Shown piece by piece: positions 37,630 to 46,253 of a stretch of DNA of 64,000 bases. Below the pieces are notes generated by a model. It searched no databases. It had not been told where the DNA came from and saw only the letters and a list, made by a program, of their open reading frames with translations. The stretch's first letter is position 1; each line of letters begins with the position of its first letter. The DNA comes from Rhizobium sp. RU20A (GTDB taxonomy: Bacteria; Pseudomonadota; Alphaproteobacteria; Rhizobiales; Rhizobiaceae), in the NCBI RefSeq assembly GCF_900155885.1, contig NZ_FTMB01000006.1:1-64000 (forward strand). The letters are read 5' to 3'. The translations under genes were made by a program, and so were the position numbers.

Positions 37630-38936
37630 TGCAGACCAATTTTTCCCCCGCGCAGCTCGCTGATCCGCATGTGGCCGAATCCGAAAAGATCCTGCGGCGC
37701 TGCGTGCATTGCGGCTTCTGCACGGCCACCTGTCCGACCTATGTGACGCTCGGTGACGAGCTCGACAGTCCGCGCGGGCGCATCTATCTCATCAAGGACA
37801 TGCTGGAAAACGGCCGGCCCGCCGACAAGGAGACGGTAACGCATATCGACCGGTGCCTCTCTTGCCTCTCCTGCACCACCACCTGTCCCTCCGGCGTCGA
37901 CTACATGCACCTCGTCGATCACGCTCGCGTCCATATCGAGAAGACCTATACCCGGCCGCTGCCGGATCGCCTGACGCGCGCGCTGCTCGCTTTCGTGCTG
38001 CCACATCCGGCCCGCTTCCGGCTGGCGCTCAAGGCAGCCGGGCTTGCGCGCCCCTTCGCCGCTCTCTTCAAGCGTTTTCCCGTCACCCGTCCGCTCGGCA
38101 ACATGCTGGATCTCGCGCCCGCCAGCGTGCCGGCCCCGTCCGATTCGGCCCGTGCCGGCACGCGCCCGGCCACGGCTGAAAAGCGCGGCCGTGTCGCCAT
38201 TCTCTCCGGCTGCGCCCAGCCTGTGCTGAAGCCGGAGATCAACGAGGCGACGCTGCGCCTGCTCGCCCGCCTCGGCATCGAGGTCGTCATTCCCGAGGGC
38301 GAGGGCTGCTGCGGCTCGCTCGTCCACCACATGGGCCGCGAAGAGGAAGCGCTTGCAAGCGCCCGGCGCAATGTCGACGTCTGGACCCGCGAGATCGAGC
38401 GTGGCGGGCTCGACGCCATCCTCATCACCGCGTCGGGCTGCGGCACGACGATCAAGGACTACGGCCACATGCTGCGGCTCGACCCCGCCTATGCGGAAAA
38501 AGCCGCCCGCATCTCCGCGCTTGCGAAGGACATCACCGAATATCTCGCGACGCTCGACCTGCCCCGTCAGGAGCCCCGCAAGCTGACGGTGACCTATCAT
38601 TCCGCCTGCTCCATGCAGCATGGCCAGAAGATCACCATGGCGCCGAAACTGCTGCTGAAGGCGGCGGGCTTCACGGTGCGCGATCCTGCCGAAGGGCACC
38701 TGTGCTGCGGCTCGGCCGGCACCTACAACATCCTTCAGTCCGAGATTTCCGACAGGCTGAAGGCCCGCAAGGTGAAAAACCTCGAAGCCACCAAGCCCGA
38801 CGTCATCGCCACCGGCAACATCGGCTGCATCACCCAGATCGCAACCGGCACGGCGGTGCCGATCCTTCACACGGTGGAACTGCTCGACTGGGCCTATGGC
38901 GGCCCGAAGCCGCCTGCGCTGGCGGGGCGAGGGTAG
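37629..38936 (+). CDS. glcF: Glycolate oxidase iron-sulfur subunit GlcF
   Basis: 435 residues. Two ferredoxin-type [4Fe-4S] motifs, CVHCGFCTATCPTY near residue 22 and CLSCLSCTTTCPSGVDY near residue 77, pass electrons from GlcD/GlcE to the quinone pool. The second half holds two CCG domains (GEGCCGSLVHHMG and HLCCGSAGTYNILQ), typical of the family. The start ATG overlaps the glcE stop. Confidence 0.96.
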   Translation: MQTNFSPAQLADPHVAESEKILRRCVHCGFCTATCPTYVTLGDELDSPRGRIYLIKDMLENGRPADKETVTHIDRCLSCLSCTTTCPSGVDYMHLVDHARVHIEKTYTRPLPDRLTRALLAFVLPHPARFRLALKAAGLARPFAALFKRFPVTRPLGNMLDLAPASVPAPSDSARAGTRPATAEKRGRVAILSGCAQPVLKPEINEATLRLLARLGIEVVIPEGEGCCGSLVHHMGREEEALASARRNVDVWTREIERGGLDAILITASGCGTTIKDYGHMLRLDPAYAEKAARISALAKDITEYLATLDLPRQEPRKLTVTYHSACSMQHGQKITMAPKLLLKAAGFTVRDPAEGHLCCGSAGTYNILQSEISDRLKARKVKNLEATKPDVIATGNIGCITQIATGTAVPILHTVELLDWAYGGPKPPALAGRG

Positions 38937-39290
38937 GGGCAGTGGCGTACGTGCGCGCGGCGTGGGGTCGTCGCGTCATCAATGCTGCTGGCAAAAGCAG
39001 TCTCGGGCGGGCTTTAACGCTTGTCCGTTGCCCCACCCGCCGTCATCCTCGGGCTTGACCCGAGGATCACCTTTTAAAGCGCTTACGGGCGTGGCTGTTG
39101 ATCCTCGGCTCAAGGCTGAGGATGACTTCAGAGTGTGAGGCATGAGAGCGGAATGCGGGAACGCGTCATCCGCGAGGATAGCGGTATGAGGGCGCGTCTG
39201 GCGTCAAACAAATCTCCCGGCAATACGCGCACGACCACCGAACCTATGCCGGCACTCGCGTCACAAACACGCGCTCGCGCCATCACCCCA
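38937..39290. repeat. Intergenic region with an inverted repeat around CATCCTCGG
   Basis: No gene seen. GTCATCCTCGGGCTTGACCC (from ~39050) and a complementary GATCCTCGGCTCAAGGCTGA plus GGATGAC (to ~39126) form a pair of imperfect palindromes, each able to fold separately and with each other. This is a dispersed-repeat type common in rhizobial intergenic DNA, here between convergent glcF and the outer-membrane protein gene. Confidence 0.55.
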
Positions 39291-39953
39291 TCAGAAATGA
39301 TAGGACACGCCCACATTCACCGCATTGGTCAGAATGTTGGTCTTCAGCTTGGCCCCGCTGTCGATGTCGACATTCACCCAGGAGTAATTGCCCTTGTACT
39401 CGGTGAAAACGGACCAGTTGTCGGTGATGGCGTAGGTGACGCCGGCCTGGGCCTGCAGCGTGGCGCCGCCCACCTGGTAACCGAAGGTGCGGCCGGAGGG
39501 GCGGGTGACTTCCACATGCGGAATGTTGATGCCGGCGCCGAGGCCGACATAGGGCGTCCAGGCGCGGCCCGGCTCGGTGAAGCGGTAGAGCGCGTTGAGC
39601 GTCAGGAGGTTCAGCCCGTCGGTGAATTCGAAATGCGTCCAGCCCGGCGTCTTGGCGAAGGTGTCGCCGCCCGCATAGACCTTGGCATGGGTAAAATCGA
39701 TCGACAGGCCAACGTCCGGTTCGCCGAAGGAGCCGAGCCACCAGGTGGCGCGCGCGCCATAATAGGGCGGATTGGCGAAGGACTTGCCGTCCCAGCCGGC
39801 GGTGAAATGCGTCCCGTCGCTGGTCGTCACCCCGCTATGCGGCGCCGTCTGGTAGCCGCCGTAGACGGAAAGCTGCACATCTTCCGCGTGGGCGGGGGAG
39901 ACGGTGACCATGCTCGTGGCGAGGAAAGCGGCGGAAAGGGCGATGGCGCGCAT
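39291..39953 (-). CDS. Outer-membrane beta-barrel protein
   Basis: 220 residues with a Sec signal peptide (MRAIALSAAFLATSMVTVSPAHA, cut after AHA) and an 8-strand-like barrel pattern of alternating aromatic residues. It ends in GVSYHF with the terminal Phe recognised by the BAM machinery. Similar small barrels in rhizobia are annotated as porin-like or lipid A-modifying proteins; I see no catalytic signature. No operon partner. Confidence 0.82.
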   Translation of the reverse strand: MRAIALSAAFLATSMVTVSPAHAEDVQLSVYGGYQTAPHSGVTTSDGTHFTAGWDGKSFANPPYYGARATWWLGSFGEPDVGLSIDFTHAKVYAGGDTFAKTPGWTHFEFTDGLNLLTLNALYRFTEPGRAWTPYVGLGAGINIPHVEVTRPSGRTFGYQVGGATLQAQAGVTYAITDNWSVFTEYKGNYSWVNVDIDSGAKLKTNILTNAVNVGVSYHF

Positions 39954-40050
39954 GAGATCGATCCGGAACGGGGATGATCACCGATGCGTATCAGTCGCGT
40001 GCAATCGATTTGTGACAGGGTGGGCGCCGGCAAACGCCCTACCCGGAGCG

Positions 40051-40172
40051 GCACCCCACCCGCTGCTTCGCAGCGACCTCCCCCTCAAGGGGAGGTAGGG
40101 TCTCGGAGGCCGCGGCATCCTCCCACACGCCCCTTGAGGGGGCGGGTCGGCGCTTGCGCCGGGGTGGGGTGA
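40051..40172. repeat. Dispersed palindromic repeat, CACCCCACCCG ... CGGGGTGGGGTG
   Basis: A ~120-bp imperfect inverted repeat with outer arms CACCCCACCCGC and CGGGGTGGGGTG and inner hairpins CCTCCCCCTCAAGGGGAGG and CGCCCCTTGAGGGGGCGG. It sits between the outer-membrane protein and L,D-transpeptidase genes. Confidence 0.65.
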
Positions 40173-40244
40173 CCTTTGGGCAGGTTATTGATGACGCGCA
40201 CGACGCAGTGCAAGCCACCAGGCCGCACGTCGAACGCGTCGGCT

Positions 40245-40952
40245 TCATCCCCCGAACAGCTGCCGGAAGAAATCGACGCCGCGGTCGTCGAAGCTGACCT
40301 TGCCCTGGCGGTTGCCAGGACCGACGACGATGACCTTCGAGCCGACGGGCACGCGGGCATAGAGGTCCGTGACATCCTTGTTCATCATGCGGATGCAGCC
40401 GGACGACATGTTCTGGCCGATCGACCAGGGCTGGTTGGTGCCGTGGATGCGAAACGCCGTGTCGTGGCCGCGCTTGTTGTGCAGGTAGAGCGCCCGCGCG
40501 CCCAGCGGATTGTCTTCGCCGCCGGGCTGGTAGGCGGGCAGGATATGGCCTTTGCGGGCCTCACGGGCGCGCATTTCCGGCGGCGGCGTCCATCCCGGCC
40601 ATTCGGCCTTGCGCCCCACCGTCACGACGCCGGACCAGCCGAAACCCTCGCGGCCAACGCCGATGCCGTAGCGGGTGGCGCGGTTCGTGCCATCGACCAG
40701 ATAGAGAAACTTGTTGTTGGTATCGACGATGATGGTGCCCACCGGCTCGTCCGTCGCCAGCCGCACCCGGGTGCGGGCATATTTGCGATCCGGCATCTTC
40801 TTGTTGGCGATACGGATCACGTCCCGTTCCGCCGAAACGCCGGCCGGCCGCTCCATCATCGGCTGTGCGGTGGCGCCCGTTGCGCCCGTCACCGCCAGCG
40901 CCAGCACAAGGGCGGCTGCCTTGGCCGCCCCCGTCACGCTCGTCTTCGTCAT
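40245..40952 (-). CDS. L,D-transpeptidase (YkuD domain), shorter paralogue
   Basis: 235 residues from ATG 40952 with a Sec signal (KAAALVLALAVTGATGATA). The YkuD domain spans ~75-215 and carries the active-site signature HGTNQPWSIGQNMSSGCIRMMN with catalytic Cys and His intact. These enzymes form 3-3 peptidoglycan crosslinks or attach proteins to the wall in the periplasm. A close paralogue follows at 41134. An upstream in-frame ATG is possible but gives no better signal. Confidence 0.9.
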   Translation of the reverse strand: MTKTSVTGAAKAAALVLALAVTGATGATAQPMMERPAGVSAERDVIRIANKKMPDRKYARTRVRLATDEPVGTIIVDTNNKFLYLVDGTNRATRYGIGVGREGFGWSGVVTVGRKAEWPGWTPPPEMRAREARKGHILPAYQPGGEDNPLGARALYLHNKRGHDTAFRIHGTNQPWSIGQNMSSGCIRMMNKDVTDLYARVPVGSKVIVVGPGNRQGKVSFDDRGVDFFRQLFGG

Positions 40953-41133
40953 GCGATTGTTCCCTTCTCCCGCATGGATGCCTTTGCCCATGCGCTCCCG
41001 TCCTTGTGTTTCCGCTGTCCTCGCCCGGTTTCCGCCGCACACAGGCTACCGCAACGGCTTGCGATGACAAGAGCCGTCCGCCACGGACAAGGCGCATCCT
41101 GGCTGCTTGGCCGCCCGCCCGCGGTTCCTGGGG

Positions 41134-42114
41134 TTATTGCACGATGACGCGGGCGCCGACATTGACGCGCTCGTAGAGGTCGGTCACATCCTCGTTGCGC
41201 ATGCGGATGCAGCCCGAAGAGACCGCGTAGCCGATCGTCCACGGCGCATTGGTGCCGTGGATGCGGTAGAGGGTTGAGCCGAGATAGAGGGCGCGCGCGC
41301 CGAGCGGGTTCTGCGGGCCGCCTTCCATGCGGGCCGGCAGGAAATGGCCCTTGGCGGCCTCGCGCGCGATCATTTCCTGCGGCGGATGCCAGTCCGGCCA
41401 TTCGGCCTTGCGGGTCACCTTGTGGGCGCCGGCCCATTCGAAACCGGGCTTGCCGACGCCGACGCCATAGCGGCGCGCCTCGCCATTGCCTTCAACAAGG
41501 TAGAGGAAGCGGTTGTTGGTGTCGATGACGATCGTGCCGGGCTTTTCGGCCGTTTCATAGGCCACTGTCTGCGGCAGGAATTTCGGGTCCAGGGCGCGGC
41601 GTGCCGGATCCTCGGCCCGGGTGATGGCTGCCACCTGCTGCGGATCCATCTGCTGGCCGGCCCGCGGCTGTCCGTAGGAAGGCTGGCGCACCGTCTGGCC
41701 GCCCAGCGCGACGCCGGCCCGGTCGATGCGTCGCACGGCAACGCCCGGCAAGGCGTCCATGGGCTGCCCGCGCCGCTGCTGATACTGGCCCTGCCGGTAC
41801 TGGCCTTGCTGATATTGGCCTTGCTGATATTGCCCCTGCTGGTATTGCCGCGTCTGGTAACGGGTGGCGGCGCGCTGGCGCTCGCGATAGACGGGTCGCA
41901 CCTGCCCATCCTGCACGCCAAGCTGCAGCAGCCACGGGGCGGCGAGGTCGGGACTGACGATCACCGGCGGCCGGTTGGCATAGCGGTCGTTGGCGCTCGC
42001 CACGCCGCCGGACAGCGGGGCAAGCGACAAGGCGAGGGCCAGTCCCGCAAGCGCGGGAAAGCGGCGGGCAAGACGGCTGTGGAGGATGGAGGAGGGCTTG
42101 AAGATCGGGCGCAC
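41134..42114 (-). CDS. L,D-transpeptidase (YkuD domain) with QYQQG repeats
   Basis: 326 residues from a GTG at 42114, preferred because it directly precedes a signal-like RPIFKPSSILHSRLARRF then ALAGLALALSLAPLSGG; the open frame reaches 42276. After the signal comes a Gln/Tyr-rich linker with five 15-bp QYQQG-type repeats (DNA ~41776-41850), then the YkuD domain with HGTNAPWTIGYAVSSGCIRMRNED. The catalytic Cys/His/Arg are present. The domain is closely similar to the neighbouring paralogue, so the pair is a tandem duplication. The repeat linker probably spans the periplasm or binds the wall. Confidence 0.85.
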   Translation of the reverse strand: MRPIFKPSSILHSRLARRFPALAGLALALSLAPLSGGVASANDRYANRPPVIVSPDLAAPWLLQLGVQDGQVRPVYRERQRAATRYQTRQYQQGQYQQGQYQQGQYRQGQYQQRRGQPMDALPGVAVRRIDRAGVALGGQTVRQPSYGQPRAGQQMDPQQVAAITRAEDPARRALDPKFLPQTVAYETAEKPGTIVIDTNNRFLYLVEGNGEARRYGVGVGKPGFEWAGAHKVTRKAEWPDWHPPQEMIAREAAKGHFLPARMEGGPQNPLGARALYLGSTLYRIHGTNAPWTIGYAVSSGCIRMRNEDVTDLYERVNVGARVIVQ

Positions 42115-42296
42115 GCTGAAAACCTTTCGCCGAAGGATCTGGCCGGCTGGGCCAAGGAATGGTGCGATCGTGGCAGGCGCGCGCAAGCGAAAGGTAAACG
42201 GCCGGCCTCGAAAAACCGAACGACCCGTTAAAGCTTTCGGTAGGGTTATCGCCCGGTATAGGACCATGGTTTCCACAAGGTGAATCGAAAGGACCC

Positions 42297-42929
42297 ATGA
42301 TGATCGCCGAGGGATTGATGAGGGGAGAGGACGGCGTGGTGACCTGCGCCTGGCACGGCGGGCTTGCCGACTATCGCCGCTACCACGACGCCGAATGGGG
42401 CCATCCCGTCACGGACGATACGCGCCTCTTCGAGAAGATCTGCCTGGAAGGGTTCCAGTCCGGTCTCTCCTGGCTGACGATCCTCCGGAAGCGCGAGGCC
42501 TTCCGCGCTGGCTTTGCCGGCTTCGACATCCCGGTCGTCGCGGCCTTCGGTGCCGCGGATGTGGAGCGGCTCGTTGCCGATCCCGGCATCGTGCGCCATC
42601 GCGGCAAGATCGTCTCCACCATCAACAATGCCCGCCGCGCGCTGGAGATGCAGGCCGAGTTCGGCTCGCTCGCCCGTTACTTCTGGTCCCACGAGCCGCA
42701 GCCGCAGGAGCGGCCTGATATCGTCGACCTCGCGCATATCCGGGCCAATCCCACGACGGTCGTCTCGACGAAAATCTCCAAGGACCTCAAGAAGCGCGGC
42801 TGGACCTTTGTCGGCCCCACCACTGTCTACGCCTTCATGCAGGCCATGGGCCTCGTCAATGACCACCTCGAAGGCTGTGCCTTGAGGGGCGAAGTCGAGC
42901 GCAAGCGCGCGCTTCTGCGCCGTCCGTAA
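42297..42929 (+). CDS. tag: DNA-3-methyladenine glycosylase I
   Basis: 210 residues. Removes 3-methyladenine from alkylated DNA in base excision repair. The Tag signature starts CAWHGGLADYRRYHDAEWG at ~17, with the zinc-binding Cys and the conserved HDxEWG. FEKICLEGFQSGLSWLTILRKRE gives the helix-hairpin-helix-like core, and the last zinc ligands are NDHLEGC near residue 195. ATG 42297 has AAAGGA upstream. Confidence 0.95.
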   Translation: MMIAEGLMRGEDGVVTCAWHGGLADYRRYHDAEWGHPVTDDTRLFEKICLEGFQSGLSWLTILRKREAFRAGFAGFDIPVVAAFGAADVERLVADPGIVRHRGKIVSTINNARRALEMQAEFGSLARYFWSHEPQPQERPDIVDLAHIRANPTTVVSTKISKDLKKRGWTFVGPTTVYAFMQAMGLVNDHLEGCALRGEVERKRALLRRP

Positions 42930-43149
42930 GCGGGGTTTAACGCGAGGCTTGCCTGAAGCTGACCGAAAGTTCGTTTTTTCGCTTTGGCACCCTTGCTCCG
43001 GCATTTTAGGGATTTCAAACGCGCGAAAATCAGCTAGCTTCTGACTCAGCGGCAAATCACCATACAGTCTCGCGTTGAACATCCCGTCAGTGCTCGTGTC
43101 GGCGGGCGCCGCTATGTGCTGAATGAATCGGCATGATTGGAGAGATGAC

Positions 43150-43362
43150 ATGACGTCACAGTTTACGACGGAAGATTGGGCCTGCTTCAAGGCGCGCGAG
43201 ATTGTCGAGCGCGAGGGCATGACCCTTGTTCGGGCCGCGCGCGGCAGCAGCCGGAACGATTTGCATGAAAGCAGCCTGCGGCTGGCGCGCGCCATCGCCG
43301 CGACACTCATCGAGGCTTCGGTGGACAATTCCGCCTATTCCAATCGCGCGCGCTCCTTCTGA
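43150..43362 (+). CDS. Small hypothetical protein (70 aa)
   Basis: Start ATG 43150 has GGAGAG 6 nt upstream; the ATG at 43123 has none. The product (MTSQFTTEDWACFKAREIVE...) is a short helical protein with AREIVEREGMTLVRAARG and a Leu/Ala-rich C-terminal helix. No signal peptide or metal motif. Not recognised. Confidence 0.5.
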   Translation: MTSQFTTEDWACFKAREIVEREGMTLVRAARGSSRNDLHESSLRLARAIAATLIEASVDNSAYSNRARSF

Positions 43363-43464
43363 CGCACATCGCAAGGCCACGGGCTTGGTCGTGGCGGACC
43401 CGGGGTTGCCGGTCGAAATCGGCGCCCCGCGCTGAGCTCTGGTCTTTGCGAGATGTCGTCCCGG

Positions 43465-43605
43465 TCATTCCGGAAGGCTGGCGGCCTTCCGGAATGACCT
43501 TTCCTTCCCCGGTGTTTTGGCATTCCGGAAGGCTGACGGCCTTCCGGAATGACCCTTTCTTCATCGGTGTTTTGGCATTCCGGAAGGCTGGCGGCCGTCC
43601 GGAAC
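43465..43605. repeat. Three tandem CATTCCGGAAGG hairpin repeats
   Basis: Units at 43465-43497, 43521-43551 and 43576-43605 each fold as CATTCCGGAAGG-loop-CCTTCCGGAATG, the third with a mismatch. Spacers share TTTCTTC.CGGTGTTTTGG, so the unit is really ~55 bp tandemly repeated. No coding potential; it lies between the small ORF and the convergent DUF305 gene. Confidence 0.75.
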
Positions 43606-43640
43606 ACTGCGTTTGCGAGACACGCCTCACGCGTGCAGCT

Positions 43641-44060
43641 TTAGCCGCCGTTCTTGGCGAGCCAGTCCCGCATCTGGCGGATCTCCGCCTCCTGCGCCGC
43701 GATGATGTCCTCGGCGAGCTTGCGAATGTCCGGGTCGGTACCGTATTCCAGCTCCACCTTGGCCATGTCGATGGCGCCCTGATGGTGGGCGATCATGCCG
43801 CGCACGAAATCAACGTCCGCATTGCCGGTAAAGTCGATCGCCATGTCGCGGTGCATCCGCTGATTGCCCTCCTGAAAGGCCTTGCTGGAGGGCGCATCGG
43901 CCCCCGGCCCGGTGGCGGCCATATCGTGCTGCATGGCGCCGTGCCCCGCATGGCTGTCTTCGGCAAAGGCGGACATTGGAAGAAGCGTCAGCGATCCGCC
44001 GAGAAGGCAGGCGGCAAGAAAGCTGCGGACCGAATGCGTCGAGCGTGTTTGATGGGTCAT
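43641..44060 (-). CDS. DUF305 exported protein
   Basis: 139 residues from ATG 44060 with a Sec signal (RSFLAACLLGGSLTLLPMSAFA). The mature part has the DUF305 core GMIAHHQGAIDMAKVELEYG, a ferritin-like helical fold often linked with copper handling, and His/Met-rich HAGHGAMQHDMAA just after cleavage. Periplasmic. The neighbouring gene at 44176 encodes another His/Met-rich exported protein, which supports a metal-related role. Confidence 0.88.
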   Translation of the reverse strand: MTHQTRSTHSVRSFLAACLLGGSLTLLPMSAFAEDSHAGHGAMQHDMAATGPGADAPSSKAFQEGNQRMHRDMAIDFTGNADVDFVRGMIAHHQGAIDMAKVELEYGTDPDIRKLAEDIIAAQEAEIRQMRDWLAKNGG

Positions 44061-44175
44061 TGTCCTGTTCCAGTCTGTGGTTCTGTGGCGCACGGCACGT
44101 CTCGCGCCCCGTCGATGGGATAGCGCGGTGTTCCGGCCGGCGACCGGATGGTGTGTGGGGAAGTCGATCGGTCGC

Positions 44176-44601
44176 TCAGGCCCTGCGTCGGGGTGGTTGC
44201 AGCGGAACGGCCGGCAACTGGCCGGAAAGCCGCGACACGATGAGGGGCGAAAGGCTTTCGGCATTTTCGGTTGCCTGCCGCAGCACGGTGCTGCGCGCCG
44301 CCAGCCCGAGACAGGCGCCGCAGGGAAAAGATGCATCATGCGACGGCCGCTGGGATTGGTCTGCGTCACCGCGGCCCGGTGACCGGATGTCCGTTGCCCT
44401 GTCGCCGTGATGCATTGCCCCGGCATGCACGTCCCCGGCATCGGCGCTGTGGTGGCTGGCATGGTTCGGCACGGGCCCGTGGGCACGGGGCGTCGCCATG
44501 GCCATGCCGCAGCCGGCAAGCGCCATGGCCCCGGCATGCGCGGGCGTGCCGGCAAGGCCGAGGCTGGAGATCATCATCAGGATGAGGGCGATGACGCGCA
44601 T
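44176..44601 (-). CDS. Exported His/Met/Cys-rich small protein
   Basis: 141 residues from ATG 44601 with a signal peptide (MRVIALILMMISSLGLAG, cut near AHA). The mature part is rich in His and Met (MAMATPRAHGPVPNHASHH, HAGAMHHG) and contains FPCGACLGLA, a CxxC. This composition resembles periplasmic copper-binding proteins such as DUF2946-type small proteins, though I cannot place it firmly. It is 115 bp upstream of the DUF305 gene on the same strand. Confidence 0.6.
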   Translation of the reverse strand: MRVIALILMMISSLGLAGTPAHAGAMALAGCGMAMATPRAHGPVPNHASHHSADAGDVHAGAMHHGDRATDIRSPGRGDADQSQRPSHDASFPCGACLGLAARSTVLRQATENAESLSPLIVSRLSGQLPAVPLQPPRRRA

Positions 44602-44770
44602 GTCACGAACATGGCGTGGGCAGGAAGCGCTGACAAGAGGGAGGGGGAACGAGGTGACGAGGGGCAGGGGGCAGGGGGCAGGGGGCAGGGGGCCAGTGAT
44701 GAGGGGAATGGTGCGCGCCCGCAAGGCATGGATGTCCGAAAAGCCGGCAAAACCCCGCAGTGACGCCCTT

Positions 44771-45286
44771 TCAGGCGCGGGGACGATCCGCCTCGCTGCC
44801 ATCGCCGTCCGGGCCGCGTTCGTCGGGCAGGCTTTCTCCACTCAGGAAGTAGCCGCGCAGCAGGCACATTCGCCCGCCGGCATCGGCAAGGGACCGACCG
44901 ACGCAGGCAATGGCCGTCGCCGTCTCGCCATCGGCCCGCCGCGCGCGGTAGCCGAACATCATCGGCTTGCCCGTGGCGCGTTCCAGCGTTGCCAGCACGC
45001 CGTCGCGCGTGTCGTGCGCATAGGCGTTGACGATGTCCATGATGCCGCGCGTATCGGGTTGCAGCCCGTGCAAGGCCGCAGCCGCATCGGAGAGCGTATA
45101 GGCGCCGCTGGTCAGGTCACAGGAAAACGACGCCCGGGTCTGACCGGCGAGCACCGCCAGCCAGTCGAGGTCGACGGCCTGGCCCGCAGCGGCAAGGCCA
45201 ACCAGCGGTGCATCACTGCCGTTGCGGGCCACGCTGTCTGCATGGCCGTCCCCCTGGCGCCCGCTGGCGAATGGTGCCCCTGACAT
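44771..45286 (-). CDS. Single PAS-like domain protein
   Basis: 171 residues from ATG 45286 (GTG at 45295 also possible). Residues ~50-150 look like a PAS fold of the PAS_3 kind: FSCDLTSGAYTLSDAAAALHGL, a helical segment, then MFGYRARRADGETATAIACVGRSL. No kinase or output domain. It may be a soluble sensor or adaptor. It is divergent from the XRE regulator gene over ~170 bp. Confidence 0.6.
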   Translation of the reverse strand: MSGAPFASGRQGDGHADSVARNGSDAPLVGLAAAGQAVDLDWLAVLAGQTRASFSCDLTSGAYTLSDAAAALHGLQPDTRGIMDIVNAYAHDTRDGVLATLERATGKPMMFGYRARRADGETATAIACVGRSLADAGGRMCLLRGYFLSGESLPDERGPDGDGSEADRPRA

Positions 45287-45457
45287 TCTGCTCACGCGAA
45301 AACCCCGAAACGTGGCCGGTAATCCGCTGGGCGCCTTTCGGCAGAACGGTCGGATGCATGGGCCAATGTATATATGCGATTTTAAAGGACTGGAATCGCG
45401 ATCGAAACCCGGTACATTGATCGTTCAATAAACTCAGGATATGTAATATTCAAGAAA

Positions 45458-46117
45458 ATGCAACCGGAAGAAATCGTCTCCTCCGCAACCTCGCTCTCCT
45501 CGGCCGTCACGGATCTCGTCGCGCATCTGAGATCCTACCGGCTGAAAATGGGGCTGTCGCAGTCCGATATCGCCTGGAAGCTCGGCGTTTCCCTGCCAAC
45601 CATTTCGCGCTGGGAGCGCGGCGTGGCGCGGCCGGATCTGCGTGCCATCGGCGCCATCATCGATTTCATGCGCCGGGCCGACAGCCATGATGCGGCAACC
45701 CTGGTGCGCAATGTCGCCCGCTCGCGCGAGAGCCGCAACCTGTGGGAGGGCGAGGACATCCGCTACCTCGTCGGCTCGCGGCGCGAACTGCTGGAAACGC
45801 CGCAACTGCGATCCCTCGTCGGCGAGCCCATCCGCCGCTATCTCGCCGGCTCCTATGCCATGATGGTGGAGGACCGGGCGGTGTGGTCCGCGCTGCGCCG
45901 CCACGAGATCGCCTCCGCCGAATTCTTCGGTGGCACCGCCATGACCAACACCTTCCTGCCGGCCGGCATGGTGCAGCTGAAGCGCATCACGCTGCATGCC
46001 GGCTATATTGGCGAGGTGCGCTGCGAGAGCCATTCGACGCTGATGCCGAAATCGCTCGCCACCAAGCAGGAGGGCGTCGTCCTCTATTCCTGGGACGAAC
46101 TCGGCCGTCCGGCCTGA
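45458..46117 (+). CDS. XRE-family (Cro/CI HTH) regulator with C-terminal sensor region
   Basis: 219 residues. The HTH is at ~20-75 (LRSYRLKMGLSQSDIAWKLG, SLPTISRWERGVARPD). Residues 80-219 have no recognised motif but look globular; a short HTH plus ~140-residue C-terminus fits a ligand-responsive regulator. It is divergent from the PAS-like gene, which could be a target or partner. No strong ribosome binding site is seen before ATG 45458. Confidence 0.75.
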   Translation: MQPEEIVSSATSLSSAVTDLVAHLRSYRLKMGLSQSDIAWKLGVSLPTISRWERGVARPDLRAIGAIIDFMRRADSHDAATLVRNVARSRESRNLWEGEDIRYLVGSRRELLETPQLRSLVGEPIRRYLAGSYAMMVEDRAVWSALRRHEIASAEFFGGTAMTNTFLPAGMVQLKRITLHAGYIGEVRCESHSTLMPKSLATKQEGVVLYSWDELGRPA

Positions 46118-46253
46118 GAGGCCCTCTCTTGAAGGCGTAGCCCGAAACGCAAGGGACGCCGGCCCTCCGCCCGCCCATCAGCCTTGTCGCCCGGCGCGCA
46201 ATCCGCTAGGAAGCCGGCACTTTCCTCCTGATTTTTAAAAGGTTCGGCCGACA

